Assembly: GCA_947628885.1 (NCBI GenBank)
Contig: CANRBO010000057.1
Span: 1-7,829, forward strand
From: an uncultured Clostridia bacterium
GTDB lineage: Bacteria > Bacillota > Clostridia > TANB77 > CAG-508
Reading direction: 5' to 3'
Length of the DNA stretch: 7,829 nt
The notes under the pieces were generated by a model, which saw nothing but the letters and a program-made list of their open reading frames with translations, was not told the DNA's origin and made no database searches. A program made the translations under genes and the position numbers. Below are positions 1-5,682 of this stretch, piece after piece (the stretch's first letter is position 1; every line of letters begins with the position of its first letter).

Positions 1-91
1 AAAAGTAAACTTTCGATTAAGTTCGTTCGACTTGCATGTCTTATGTGCGCCGCCAGCGTTTATCCTGAGCCAGGATCGAACTCTCATATTA
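1..91 (-). rRNA. 16S ribosomal RNA, 5' end only (partial)
   Basis: The reverse complement carries the universal bacterial 16S 5' signature: AGAGTTCGATCCTGGCTCAG (positions 65-84), followed by the conserved GCTGGCGGCGC and CATGCAAGTCGAACG blocks that lead into variable region V1. Aligning the AGAGTT block to E. coli position 8 puts the mature 5' end near 91. The gene continues past the left edge, so only about 6% of it is present. The match has a C in place of the second T of the classic 27F site (GTTCGAT against GTTTGAT), a variant found in some Clostridia lineages. The 5' end is inferred from alignment and could be off by a few bases. Confidence 0.97.
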
Positions 92-162
92 AATCCCTTT
101 CGTTAATTTCTTAACTTCAGGTTATATTTGAGTCTTAGCTCATTTTAAATTCTGTTCTGTTT

Positions 163-247
163 GGTAGTACTTTTATCCTAACTTAAATTATTTTATTTAA
201 TATATTAATATATTAAATATCTTATTTTCAGTTTGAATCTTACTACC
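163..247 (-). other. rRNA leader stem: 7-bp inverted repeat around an AT-rich loop
   Basis: GGTAGTA at 163-169 is the exact inverse of TACTACC at 241-247. In the pre-rRNA these could pair as a long-range stem with a perfect AT palindrome (194-219) in the loop. It lies between P2 and the 16S 5' end, where leaders often fold into processing or assembly structures. Folding is inferred from complementarity only, and a 7-bp stem with a roughly 70-base loop is not strong by itself. Confidence 0.35.
194..219. repeat. 26-bp perfect AT-only palindrome in the rRNA leader
   Basis: Every base from 194 to 219 pairs with its mirror partner. The centre is TTAA within ATATTAATAT, and the symmetry breaks at 193/220. 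It is made only of A and T, and as RNA it would form a hairpin of at most about 11 A-U pairs. It sits roughly 110-135 bases downstream of the P2 start in the pre-16S leader. It could be a structural leader element or simply a product of extreme AT content. Confidence 0.6.
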
Positions 248-332
248 GCAATTTTATTGGTTTCTCAAAAGATTCATTGTTTATTTTTCAATGTACTTTA
301 CATTACGCTTTTGTAGTTGCATAACGTTTCAT

Positions 333-361
333 ATTATACTATGCTCTTTTATAAATGTCAA
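333..361 (-). promoter_or_regulatory. rRNA promoter P2 (proximal), consensus -35/-10
   Basis: On the minus strand there is an exact TTGACA (-35, 356-361), a 17-base spacer and an exact TATAAT (-10, 333-338). This is the ideal vegetative sigma-A promoter. Transcription would start near 326 and give a leader of about 235 bases before the 16S 5' end. A perfect promoter directly upstream of an rRNA gene is what is expected of rrn operons. There is no boxA downstream of it, unlike the distal promoter. Confidence 0.93.
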
Positions 362-441
362 CACTTTTTTGTAACTTTCTATGAAAATTTTTAAATATTT
401 TTTCTTATTATTTAAAGTTACTATTATTATGTTATCTATTT

Positions 442-453
442 TGTTAAAGAGCA
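442..453 (-). promoter_or_regulatory. boxA antitermination site (NusB/S10 loading)
   Basis: The minus strand reads TGCTCTTTAACA, identical to the E. coli rrn boxA core. In RNA, boxA is the known binding site of NusB-NusE (S10), which makes RNA polymerase resistant to premature termination on rRNA operons. It lies about 65 bases downstream of the expected P1 start and about 80 bases upstream of the P2 -35, so only transcripts from the distal promoter would carry it. Confidence 0.8.
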
Positions 454-522
454 AAAAATAAAGAATTAGTTTTTACGTTTTTTTGGTTAAGTGTGCAAAC
501 TAATTTCTTCTGTATATTTATA

Positions 523-551
523 ATATTATCACATTTATTAATTCAAGTCAA
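523..551 (-). promoter_or_regulatory. rRNA promoter P1 (distal)
   Basis: On the minus strand, TTGACT (-35, 546-551), a 17-base spacer and TAATAT (-10, 523-528) form a good sigma-A promoter. An overlapping GATAAT two bases earlier is an alternative -10 with a 15-base spacer. Transcription would start near 516, pass through boxA and continue into P2 and 16S. Tandem promoters are common upstream of rRNA operons. It is weaker than P2 by match to consensus. Confidence 0.72.
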
Positions 552-587
552 TAGATTTTTTCAAGATTTTTAAGATTTTTTTTCAAA

Positions 588-676
588 TTGCATTTACTTT
601 ACAGAATTGCATTTATTTTTTCACTTGACGGATTTTTTTCAACTTGCATTTACTTTTTCACTTGACAGATTTTTTC
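588..676. repeat. Short direct repeats with TTGCATTTACTTT core
   Basis: Three copies of a 13-base core start at 588, 607 (one mismatch) and 644. The last two belong to a longer imperfect duplication of about 33 bases with a 37-base period (607-639 and 644-676), ending in CACTTGAC(G/A)GATTTTTT. The unit resembles the TTGCTTACTTT sub-unit of the array at 4411-4651. The stretch 562-796 holds no gene. Apart from these repeats I see only AT-rich spacer up to the sigG promoter. Confidence 0.7.
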
Positions 677-796
677 TAATAAATTACTCTTACGAGAATT
701 TGAAACTTTTTATTCAAATAATTCTTGTAATACTTGATTTTACTGCATGTTACTGTCAATTGAATTGTTCATCTCATAAATAACACCCTAAATAAT

Positions 797-826
797 GAAT
801 ACCATTTTTATTTTTTGGAAATAATA
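797..826 (+). promoter_or_regulatory. Sigma-F/sigma-G type forespore promoter of sigG
   Basis: GAATA (797-801), a 15-base spacer and GGAAATAATA (817-826) fit the forespore sigma pattern. The -10 matches every specified base of the sigma-F consensus GGnnAnAHTR, and the spacer length is the one known for sigma-F. The -35 differs from the sigma-F GYATA at its second base but fits the looser sigma-G GHATR. In Bacillus, sigG is transcribed by sigma-F and then by itself, so this is the expected control. Transcription would start near 833, about 70 bases before the start codon. No TTGACA/TATAAT pair was found for this gene. Confidence 0.6.
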
Positions 827-890
827 ATCTTGCAAACATTTCGATAAAATAGCTATTTTCTTTGAGGCTATCAATGATTATATACTGAAA

Positions 891-897
891 GTGAGGA
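891..897 (+). promoter_or_regulatory. Ribosome binding site deciding a TTG start for sigG
   Basis: GTGAGGA lies 7 bases before TTG at 905-907. No in-frame ATG gives the conserved N-terminus, because the sequence that follows (INKVEICG) matches the start of known sigma-G proteins. TTG is therefore the initiator. The SD is moderate, with a GAGG core. Confidence 0.7.
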
Positions 898-904
898 CTT
901 TTAT

Positions 905-1678
905 TTGATTAACAAGGTAGAGATTTGTGGAATAAATACTTCCAAGTTACCTATGCTATCAAATGAAGAAAAAGATGTACTTTTAAAGAAGATAAAAAAT
1001 GGAGACTTAGAGGCTAGGCAAAAATTTATTTATTGTAATTTGAAATTAGTTTTGAGTGTTATAAAGAGATTTAAGTCTAAAAATGAAAATGCTGATGATT
1101 TATTTCAAGTTGGGTGCATTGGTCTTATAAAGGCCATTGATAATTTTGACATTTCGCAAAATGTTCAATTTTCAACGTATGCGGTTCCAATGATTATTGG
1201 TGAGATTAGAAGATATTTACGAGATAATAATCCTATTAGAGTTAGTCGTTCTACGAGAGATTTAGCCTACAAGGCTTTAATGGTTAAAGATAAATTTTTG
1301 AAGGAAAATCAAAATGAACCTACTATTGAACAAATTGCTCAAGAACTTGGTGTTGAGAAGGAAGAAGTTGCTTTTAGTTTAGATGCAATTCAAGATCCAG
1401 TTTCTTTGCAGGAATCTGTTTCTAATAACGATAGTGATAATCTATGTATTTTGGATCAAATTAGTGATAAAAAGAACACAGATGAGCATTGGACTGAAGG
1501 AATTGCTATTTCTGAGGCAATGAAAAAATTGTCTGAGAAAGAAATGATTATTATTCAGAAAAGATTTTTTGATTGTAAAACGCAAATGGAAGTTGCTGAT
1601 GAAGTTGGTATTTCTCAAGCTCAGGTTTCTCGTTTAGAAAAAAGTGCAATTAATCACATAAAAAATGCTTATAAGTAA
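905..1678 (+). CDS. sigG: RNA polymerase sporulation-specific sigma factor SigG
   Basis: Sigma-G directs late forespore gene expression (SASPs, germination and DNA-protection genes) after engulfment. The 257-residue length matches the family (about 260). It opens with the diagnostic NKVEICG-N-TSKLP segment (residues 3-16). Region 2 follows at about 40-110, with DDLFQVGCIGLIKAIDNFD and the STYAVPMIIGEIRRYLRDN block (90-108) that binds the -10 element. Region 3 is at about 111-190, and region 4 at about 200-254 has a helix-turn-helix TQMEVADEVGISQAQVSR. The N-terminal motif and the DAIQDPVSL segment separate it from sigma-F and sigma-B. Translation starts at TTG (905), behind a forespore-type promoter. 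In Bacillus and most Clostridia sigG follows spoIIGA-sigE; here an rRNA operon lies upstream on the other strand, so that synteny is broken. The gene appears intact. Confidence 0.97.
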   Translation: MINKVEICGINTSKLPMLSNEEKDVLLKKIKNGDLEARQKFIYCNLKLVLSVIKRFKSKNENADDLFQVGCIGLIKAIDNFDISQNVQFSTYAVPMIIGEIRRYLRDNNPIRVSRSTRDLAYKALMVKDKFLKENQNEPTIEQIAQELGVEKEEVAFSLDAIQDPVSLQESVSNNDSDNLCILDQISDKKNTDEHWTEGIAISEAMKKLSEKEMIIIQKRFFDCKTQMEVADEVGISQAQVSRLEKSAINHIKNAYK

Positions 1679-1791
1679 TATAATTATTTTAAAGGGTTTA
1701 ATTTTTGAACGTAAGAGATTCTTAAAAATTGATGATATTTTATTATAGATAGTTTTATCTTAAAAATGATATATCTTTAACATTTTAAAAG

Positions 1792-1797
1792 AAGGGG
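1792..1797 (+). promoter_or_regulatory. Ribosome binding site setting the YlmC/YmxH start at 1807
   Basis: AAGGGG at 1792-1797 runs directly into an ATG at 1798, which is too close to initiate. It sits 9 bases before a second ATG at 1807. The second ATG is therefore preferred and removes three residues (MNY) from the longest reading frame. Confidence 0.65.
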
Positions 1798-1806
1798 ATG
1801 AATTAT

Positions 1807-2040
1807 ATGGCTCAAAAAGGTATGGATTTTAGGCACAAAGAAGTTATTAATATTACTGACGGCAAAAGGCTTGGTTATGTACAAGATGTCTGTGCCGACC
1901 TAACAACTGGCAGTATTACCTCTATAATCGTCCCCGGTTCTTCTAAAGCTTTTAGTTTTCTTTCTTCCAATAATGATATTGTTATCACTTGGGATAAAAT
2001 TAGAACTATTGGAGATAATGTAATTTTGGTTGAAATCTAA
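1807..2040 (+). CDS. YlmC/YmxH family sporulation protein (PRC-barrel-like)
   Basis: This is a small protein of 77 residues from the preferred ATG at 1807, or 80 from the ATG at 1798. It has the family pattern: a start of the form FRHKEVINI, then DGKRLGYVQDVCADLTTGSI, a hydrophobic strand TSIIVPG and a closing VITWDKIRTIGDNVILVEI. This is a PRC-barrel-like beta fold. The family is conserved in spore formers, and its members commonly follow sigG or sit by other sporulation genes. The molecular function is not established. It lies 128 bases after sigG on the same strand with no terminator between, so co-transcription is likely. No convincing promoter of its own was found. Its stop is only 3 bases from the stop of the convergent SPFH gene. 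Confidence 0.88.
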   Translation: MAQKGMDFRHKEVINITDGKRLGYVQDVCADLTTGSITSIIVPGSSKAFSFLSSNNDIVITWDKIRTIGDNVILVEI

Positions 2041-2043
2041 TTT

Positions 2044-3423
2044 TTAGAATTGATTTCCACAATTTATGCAGAATCTTGCTTCTATTGGATTTAAGTTTCC
2101 ACATTTTGTGCACATTTTAACTTTCTTTTCTTCATTATTTACTATATTTTCTGCATTTGATTGTTTCATTTCTGTTGGTTCTTGTGTTGTTTGTTCTGTA
2201 TTTTGAACTGGTTGTTCTGTTTGGCTTGGTGCTGGTTGTTCCATGTTTTGTGCTTGTAGTTCTGTTTGATTTTGTTGTGGTTGCTCTGTTGAGTTTGGAA
2301 CTTGTGGTTCTATATTTTGTGTTGGTTGCTCATTTTGACTTGGCACTTGTTGTGCTGTGGTTTGAGCTGGTTGTTCCATGTTTTGTGTTGGTTGTGTATT
2401 TTCATAAGGGTTATAGTTTTGAGAGTTACCTTGCTCATTTTGATTTTGCCAAGGTGCTGTTGCGTTTCCTCCCATCATGCCACCTGTTGCCATATTCATC
2501 ATACCTATTCCCATAAAACCATTTGCTGCACCACTTGCATTATCTGCTGCTTTTTCTACGGCGTTTGAATATGCTGTTGTCATCCTTCCTTGTTGCATGT
2601 ATGAGTTAGATCCTAATTCATATTCATTTATCTTCTTTTCTGATTCTTCTTCTAATGTTACTGATTCTACTGAGAAACTTATTAATCTTATTCCTCTTCT
2701 TCTTACTGGCTCGTCAAATACTCTTCCTTCTAGCATTTGTTTCATTTCGTCTGTTTGACTTGGCATTTCTAAAACTGGAACTTTATGTTCTGAGTTTCCC
2801 AATTCGTTTAATACATTTTGAAAAGATGCTAGAACTTCGCTTCTTATTTGTCCTTCTACAGATGATTTATAATATACATCTGATGTTCCTGATAATTCTT
2901 GCATAAATACTGCTGGATTATCTATTTTAAATGTATATGTTCCATAACAACGTACTTTGACACTTAATGGTGTCATTGTGTTTGTCATCCTATTTGGTAT
3001 TGGATGTGACCAGTCTTGAAATGGTATTGGTGTTGCTGTTCCAAATTTATTACCCATTATTTCTTTTAGATTAAAGAAAAACACTGCTTGCTGTTTTGAT
3101 GTTGCTCCGTCATAAGTAAATCTTGACCACATTTCTTTAAATGTGTCTTTAAATTGTCCTTCAAAAAATGAAGGTGTTGATGAACTGTCAAATGTATATG
3201 CTCCGTCTTCTGCTGTAGCATCTATTACCTTTCCGTTATCATAAATTATAGCACACTGACCTGGTGCTACAATTATTGTACTTCCATTATTAATAACTCC
3301 TGTTGGTGTTGTTTTTCTTACCATTAGCATATCGTCTGTCATGTCATCACAACGTATTGCTTCCTTCCATTGATCATGTAATGTACTTGATACTGCTCCT
3401 ATAGCTGATTTAATTAATCCCAT
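2044..3423 (-). CDS. SPFH-domain protein with C-terminal zinc ribbon (YdjI / COG4260-like)
   Basis: This 459-residue protein has an N-terminal SPFH (stomatin/prohibitin/flotillin) domain at about 30-265, of the 'virion core protein'/YdjI type. A helical segment follows (about 266-300), then a Gly/Met-rich stretch (301-320), a low-complexity Gln/Thr/Asn/Glu/Pro linker (about 328-418), and a zinc ribbon with C438, C441, C452 and C455 (CxxC-10-CxxC). There is no transmembrane helix or signal peptide, so membrane association would need a partner. Bacillus YdjI is a membrane-recruited SPFH protein linked to PspA and the envelope stress response. Here the likely partner is the Tim44-like membrane protein encoded 20 bases upstream in the same direction. 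A strong SD, TAAGGAGGT, supports the ATG at 3423. The domain assignment is firm; the stress role is inferred from homology. Confidence 0.85.
   Translation of the reverse strand: MGLIKSAIGAVSSTLHDQWKEAIRCDDMTDDMLMVRKTTPTGVINNGSTIIVAPGQCAIIYDNGKVIDATAEDGAYTFDSSSTPSFFEGQFKDTFKEMWSRFTYDGATSKQQAVFFFNLKEIMGNKFGTATPIPFQDWSHPIPNRMTNTMTPLSVKVRCYGTYTFKIDNPAVFMQELSGTSDVYYKSSVEGQIRSEVLASFQNVLNELGNSEHKVPVLEMPSQTDEMKQMLEGRVFDEPVRRRGIRLISFSVESVTLEEESEKKINEYELGSNSYMQQGRMTTAYSNAVEKAADNASGAANGFMGIGMMNMATGGMMGGNATAPWQNQNEQGNSQNYNPYENTQPTQNMEQPAQTTAQQVPSQNEQPTQNIEPQVPNSTEQPQQNQTELQAQNMEQPAPSQTEQPVQNTEQTTQEPTEMKQSNAENIVNNEEKKVKMCTKCGNLNPIEARFCINCGNQF
2170..2418 (-). repeat. Coding low-complexity repeat (NxEQPxQ-type linker) in the SPFH gene
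   Basis: Codons 336-418 encode imperfect repeats around (Q/T)NxEQPxQ, for example QNMEQPAQ, QNEQPTQ, QNIEPQ and QNMEQPAP. On the DNA this is a chain of TTGTTC/TGTT-rich units with a period of about 36 bases or fractions of it. The linker is a flexible spacer between the SPFH oligomer and the zinc ribbon, and its repeat count may vary between strains. The opposite strand is open here only because of the skewed composition. Confidence 0.65.
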
Positions 3424-3443
3424 ATTTTTACCTCCTTAAATTT

Positions 3444-4376
3444 TTATTTTAATTTTTTTCTTGTCAAATTAGATAATACCCAACCATGATTGTCTGTTGT
3501 TATTACACTGTTGCAATATTCACATCTTCCTGAAGAAGTAATTGTTGTTGGAGCTCCACAGTTTGGACAATTGGTTGTCTTTAATCCATTTTCTCCTGGT
3601 TTTGTAACTTCTCCAGTTGTTCTAATAAATGTTAACGTATATGTGTGATAATATTCTTTTGATTTATCTCCTCTAATCACTTGTTTTGTGGTTGCATCTA
3701 TTATATAGTCTCCCATCCTTGAGAATAAATCTAGCTTTAATATATCATTTCCGCCATATTGTTCAAATGACAATAATTTTACTTGATTTACACTTATTCT
3801 TTCCATTACATTTATTTGATTATTTTTTATATATCCTTCTAGTTGCATTTTATGCTGTTCATATAGCTCTTCGGATTCAAATGGTCTTATTTTTTCCCAA
3901 TCTCTATCTATCCATGCATTTTGTAATTTGATAAATACTTCTTTTGCAAATCCCTTAAATTCTTCGGCATTGAAATTCGGATCTACATTTTTTACTTTAT
4001 TTATTACTGAATTCTCATCATATACAGTTTGAGTTCCTGAACGATTTATATGATTATAAAGTTGATTAATTCTATCACCTTTTCTATTTTTTCTATAAAT
4101 CGTATACATTATCAATATAAATATTAAAAATGCAATAATTCCACTTGGACCTCCACCAATAAATATTGGTAAAAATCCTAAGCCTCCACTATAATCAGAA
4201 TCCCAGTCAGAGTCCCAGCTCGAACTCGAGCCCCAGTCCGAATCCCAACTTGAACCTGAATCCCAGCTTGACCCTGAGTCATAATCTTCAAAGCTTCCAA
4301 CATCTGCTTTTACAGATGTTGAAAATACTAATACTAACGAAATTATTAAAATAAAAATCCTTTTTATTTTTTTCAT
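3444..4376 (-). CDS. Exported/membrane Tim44-like domain protein with C-terminal zinc ribbon
   Basis: This 310-residue protein has a Lys-rich start and a hydrophobic signal sequence (1-24, likely cleavage after SVKA). A Ser/Asp/Trp repeat region (about 29-62, units such as GSSWDSDW) and a Gly-rich stretch come next. A transmembrane helix (about 76-95) is followed by YRKNRK as a cytoplasmic anchor. The Tim44-like segment at about 120-255 has the NAEEFKGFAKEVFIKLQNAW pattern and an FxR...GDYIID strand region. A zinc ribbon with C270, C273, C285 and C288 closes the protein. The topology implied is a short outside repeat, one membrane span and a cytoplasmic Tim44/zinc module. It lies 20 bases before the SPFH gene, which also ends in a zinc ribbon, so the two probably form one membrane complex. 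Its SD is weak (GAGAG). The Tim44 call is by pattern; the function is unknown. Confidence 0.78.
   Translation of the reverse strand: MKKIKRIFILIISLVLVFSTSVKADVGSFEDYDSGSSWDSGSSWDSDWGSSSSWDSDWDSDYSGGLGFLPIFIGGGPSGIIAFLIFILIMYTIYRKNRKGDRINQLYNHINRSGTQTVYDENSVINKVKNVDPNFNAEEFKGFAKEVFIKLQNAWIDRDWEKIRPFESEELYEQHKMQLEGYIKNNQINVMERISVNQVKLLSFEQYGGNDILKLDLFSRMGDYIIDATTKQVIRGDKSKEYYHTYTLTFIRTTGEVTKPGENGLKTTNCPNCGAPTTITSSGRCEYCNSVITTDNHGWVLSNLTRKKLK
4191..4290 (-). repeat. Coding Ser-Asp-Trp repeat in the Tim44-like gene
   Basis: About 30 codons encode tandem variants of GSSWDSDW. At the DNA level they are repeated CCCAG(T/C)-centred units, reading plus-strand TCCCAGTC, TCCCAGCT, CCCCAGTC and so on. 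This is the richest GC patch in the gene. The acidic, aromatic stretch lies on the predicted outside of the membrane and may vary in copy number. Confidence 0.6.
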
Positions 4377-4410
4377 CGGTTTACTCTCTCTTTTTATTCT
4401 TTTTTATTTA

Positions 4411-4651
4411 ATAGTTCATTTACTTCATAGCTCGTTTGCCTTATAACTTGCTTACTTTATAATTTATTTACTTTATAGTTCATTTACTTTATTAACTTGC
4501 TTACTTCACAGCTCGTTTACTTCATAATTTATTTACTTTATCGCTCATTTACTTTATAACTCGTTTACTTTATAGCTTGCTTACTTCATAGCTCATTTAC
4601 TTTATTAACTTGCTTACTTCACAGCTCGTTTGCCTTATAGCTTGTTCATTT
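4411..4651. repeat. Tandem array: 15 units of a 16-bp repeat
   Basis: Reading the plus strand, the array consists of consecutive units such as ATAGCTCATTTACTTT. Twelve units are 16 bases, two are 17 (4491 region and 4604 region, both ATTAACTTGCTTACTTC) and the last is 15. The variable 5 bases fall into a few classes: CTCAT/TTCAT, CTCGT, CTTGC and TTTAT. The trio at 4475-4523 recurs almost exactly at 4588-4636, giving a 113-bp higher-order period. The array fills most of the gap between the Tim44-like gene and the GGGtGRT gene and overlaps that gene's stop codon by two bases. Sixteen is not a multiple of three and stops are frequent in all frames, so it is non-coding. No dyad symmetry like that of a CRISPR repeat is present. 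Confidence 0.9.
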
Positions 4652-5651
4652 ATTTCATGGCTTCTTCTACTGCAACAGCGATTTGAACTGTAGCTCCAAC
4701 CATTGGGTTATTGCCCATGCCAATTAGTCCCATCATTTCAACGTGTGCTGGAACTGATGATGAACCTGCGAATTGTGCATCTGAGTGCATCCTTCCCATT
4801 GTATCTGTCATACCATAAGATGCTGGACCTGCTGCCATATTGTCAGGATGCAATGTTCTTCCTGTTCCGCCACCTGATGCTACTGAGAAATATTTCTTTC
4901 CTTGTTCTATTCTTTCTTTCTTATATGTACCTGCTACTGGATGTTGGAATCTAGTTGGATTTGTTGAATTTCCTGTGATTGAAACATCAACATCTTCTAA
5001 GTGCATTATTGCTACACCTTCTCTAACATCATTTGCACCATAGCATCTAACTTTTGATCTTTCTCCATTTGAATATGCAATTTCTTCGACTATATTAACT
5101 TTTCCTGTGAAAAAGTCAAATTCTGTTTTTACATAAGTAAATCCATTTATTCTTGATATTACTTGTGCTGCATCTTTTCCAAGTCCATTTAATATAACTC
5201 TTAAAGGTTCTTTTCTAACCTTATTAGCTGATTTTGCAATTCCTATTGCTCCTTCTGCTGCTGCAAAGCTTTCATGTCCTGCTAAAAATGCAAAACATTT
5301 TGTGTCTTCGCTTAACAACATTGATGCTAAATTTCCATGTCCTAATCCTACTTTTCTGTCATCTGCAACTGAACCTGGTATGCAAAATGCTTGTAAACCT
5401 TCTCCTATAGCCTTTGCTGCTTCTGATGCTTTTGTGCATCCTTTCTTTATTGCGATTGCTGCTCCTAAAGTATAAGCCCAACATGCGTTTTCAAAGCAAA
5501 TTGGTTGTACTTCTTTTACCATATCATAAGGATTAAATCCTTTTTCTTTACATATTTCTAATGCGTCTTCAAAATCTTTTATTCCGTATTTTTCCATTAC
5601 TGGTTTAATTTGATCTATTCTTCTTTCATAACTTTCAAATGTTACTGACAT
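4650..5651 (-). CDS. GGGtGRT protein (function unknown, partner of a NifU-like scaffold)
   Basis: This 333-residue soluble protein carries the motif that names its family, GGGTGRT, at residues 260-266, followed by LHPDNMAAGPASYGMTDTMG. Other conserved-looking blocks are GHGNLASMLLSEDTKCFAFLAGHE (about 104-127), the ILNGLGKDAAQVISRINGFTY region (about 153-173) and a Gly-rich C-terminus (GLIGMGNNPMVGA). It has seven cysteines (C34, C52, C57, C72, C90, C119, C203) but no CxxC, so any Fe-S ligation would be unconventional. The glycine-rich motifs suggest nucleotide or phosphate binding, which is inference only. It starts with a strong AGGAGG site, 31 bases after the NifU-like gene, and the two surely form one transcription unit. 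The family occurs in anaerobic Firmicutes beside this NifU-like protein. The family call is firm; the biochemical role is unknown to me. Confidence 0.9.
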   Translation of the reverse strand: MSVTFESYERRIDQIKPVMEKYGIKDFEDALEICKEKGFNPYDMVKEVQPICFENACWAYTLGAAIAIKKGCTKASEAAKAIGEGLQAFCIPGSVADDRKVGLGHGNLASMLLSEDTKCFAFLAGHESFAAAEGAIGIAKSANKVRKEPLRVILNGLGKDAAQVISRINGFTYVKTEFDFFTGKVNIVEEIAYSNGERSKVRCYGANDVREGVAIMHLEDVDVSITGNSTNPTRFQHPVAGTYKKERIEQGKKYFSVASGGGTGRTLHPDNMAAGPASYGMTDTMGRMHSDAQFAGSSSVPAHVEMMGLIGMGNNPMVGATVQIAVAVEEAMK

Positions 5652-5682
5652 TTTTTATTCCTCCTAATTATTTTTTAACTCA

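Noticed and set aside
624..696. Plus-strand TTGACG/TTGACA boxes as vegetative promoters toward sigG
   Set aside because: No acceptable -10 lies 16-18 bases downstream of either (ATTTAC and TACTCT-like sequences). They are parts of the 37-base direct repeat.
715..759. Third minus-strand rRNA promoter with TTGACA at 754-759
   Set aside because: The -35 is perfect, but no TATAAT-like hexamer occurs within 16-18 bases. The nearest candidate, TATTAC, is about 21 bases away.
1741..1765. Small hairpin AGATA-gttt-TATCT between sigG and the YlmC/YmxH gene as a terminator
   Set aside because: The stem is only 5 AT-rich pairs and no T run follows, so it would not terminate transcription.
2157..2906. 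Overlapping plus-strand open frames rich in Leu/Val/Phe/Cys, resembling membrane proteins
   Set aside because: They are opposite-strand shadows of the SPFH gene. The hydrophobic look comes from the complement of Gln/Asn/Thr codons in the linker, and there is no ribosome site.
4166..4354. Plus-strand frame encoding a Pro/Asn/Ser/Leu repeat peptide
   Set aside because: It is the antisense of the Ser/Asp/Trp repeat in the Tim44-like gene. The sense frame has a signal peptide, a membrane span and a zinc ribbon, so the sense gene is the real one.
4411..4651. CRISPR array
   Set aside because: Units are directly adjacent at 16 bases with internal variation. There are no unique spacers of 30-40 bases, no constant repeat, and no cas gene in the window.
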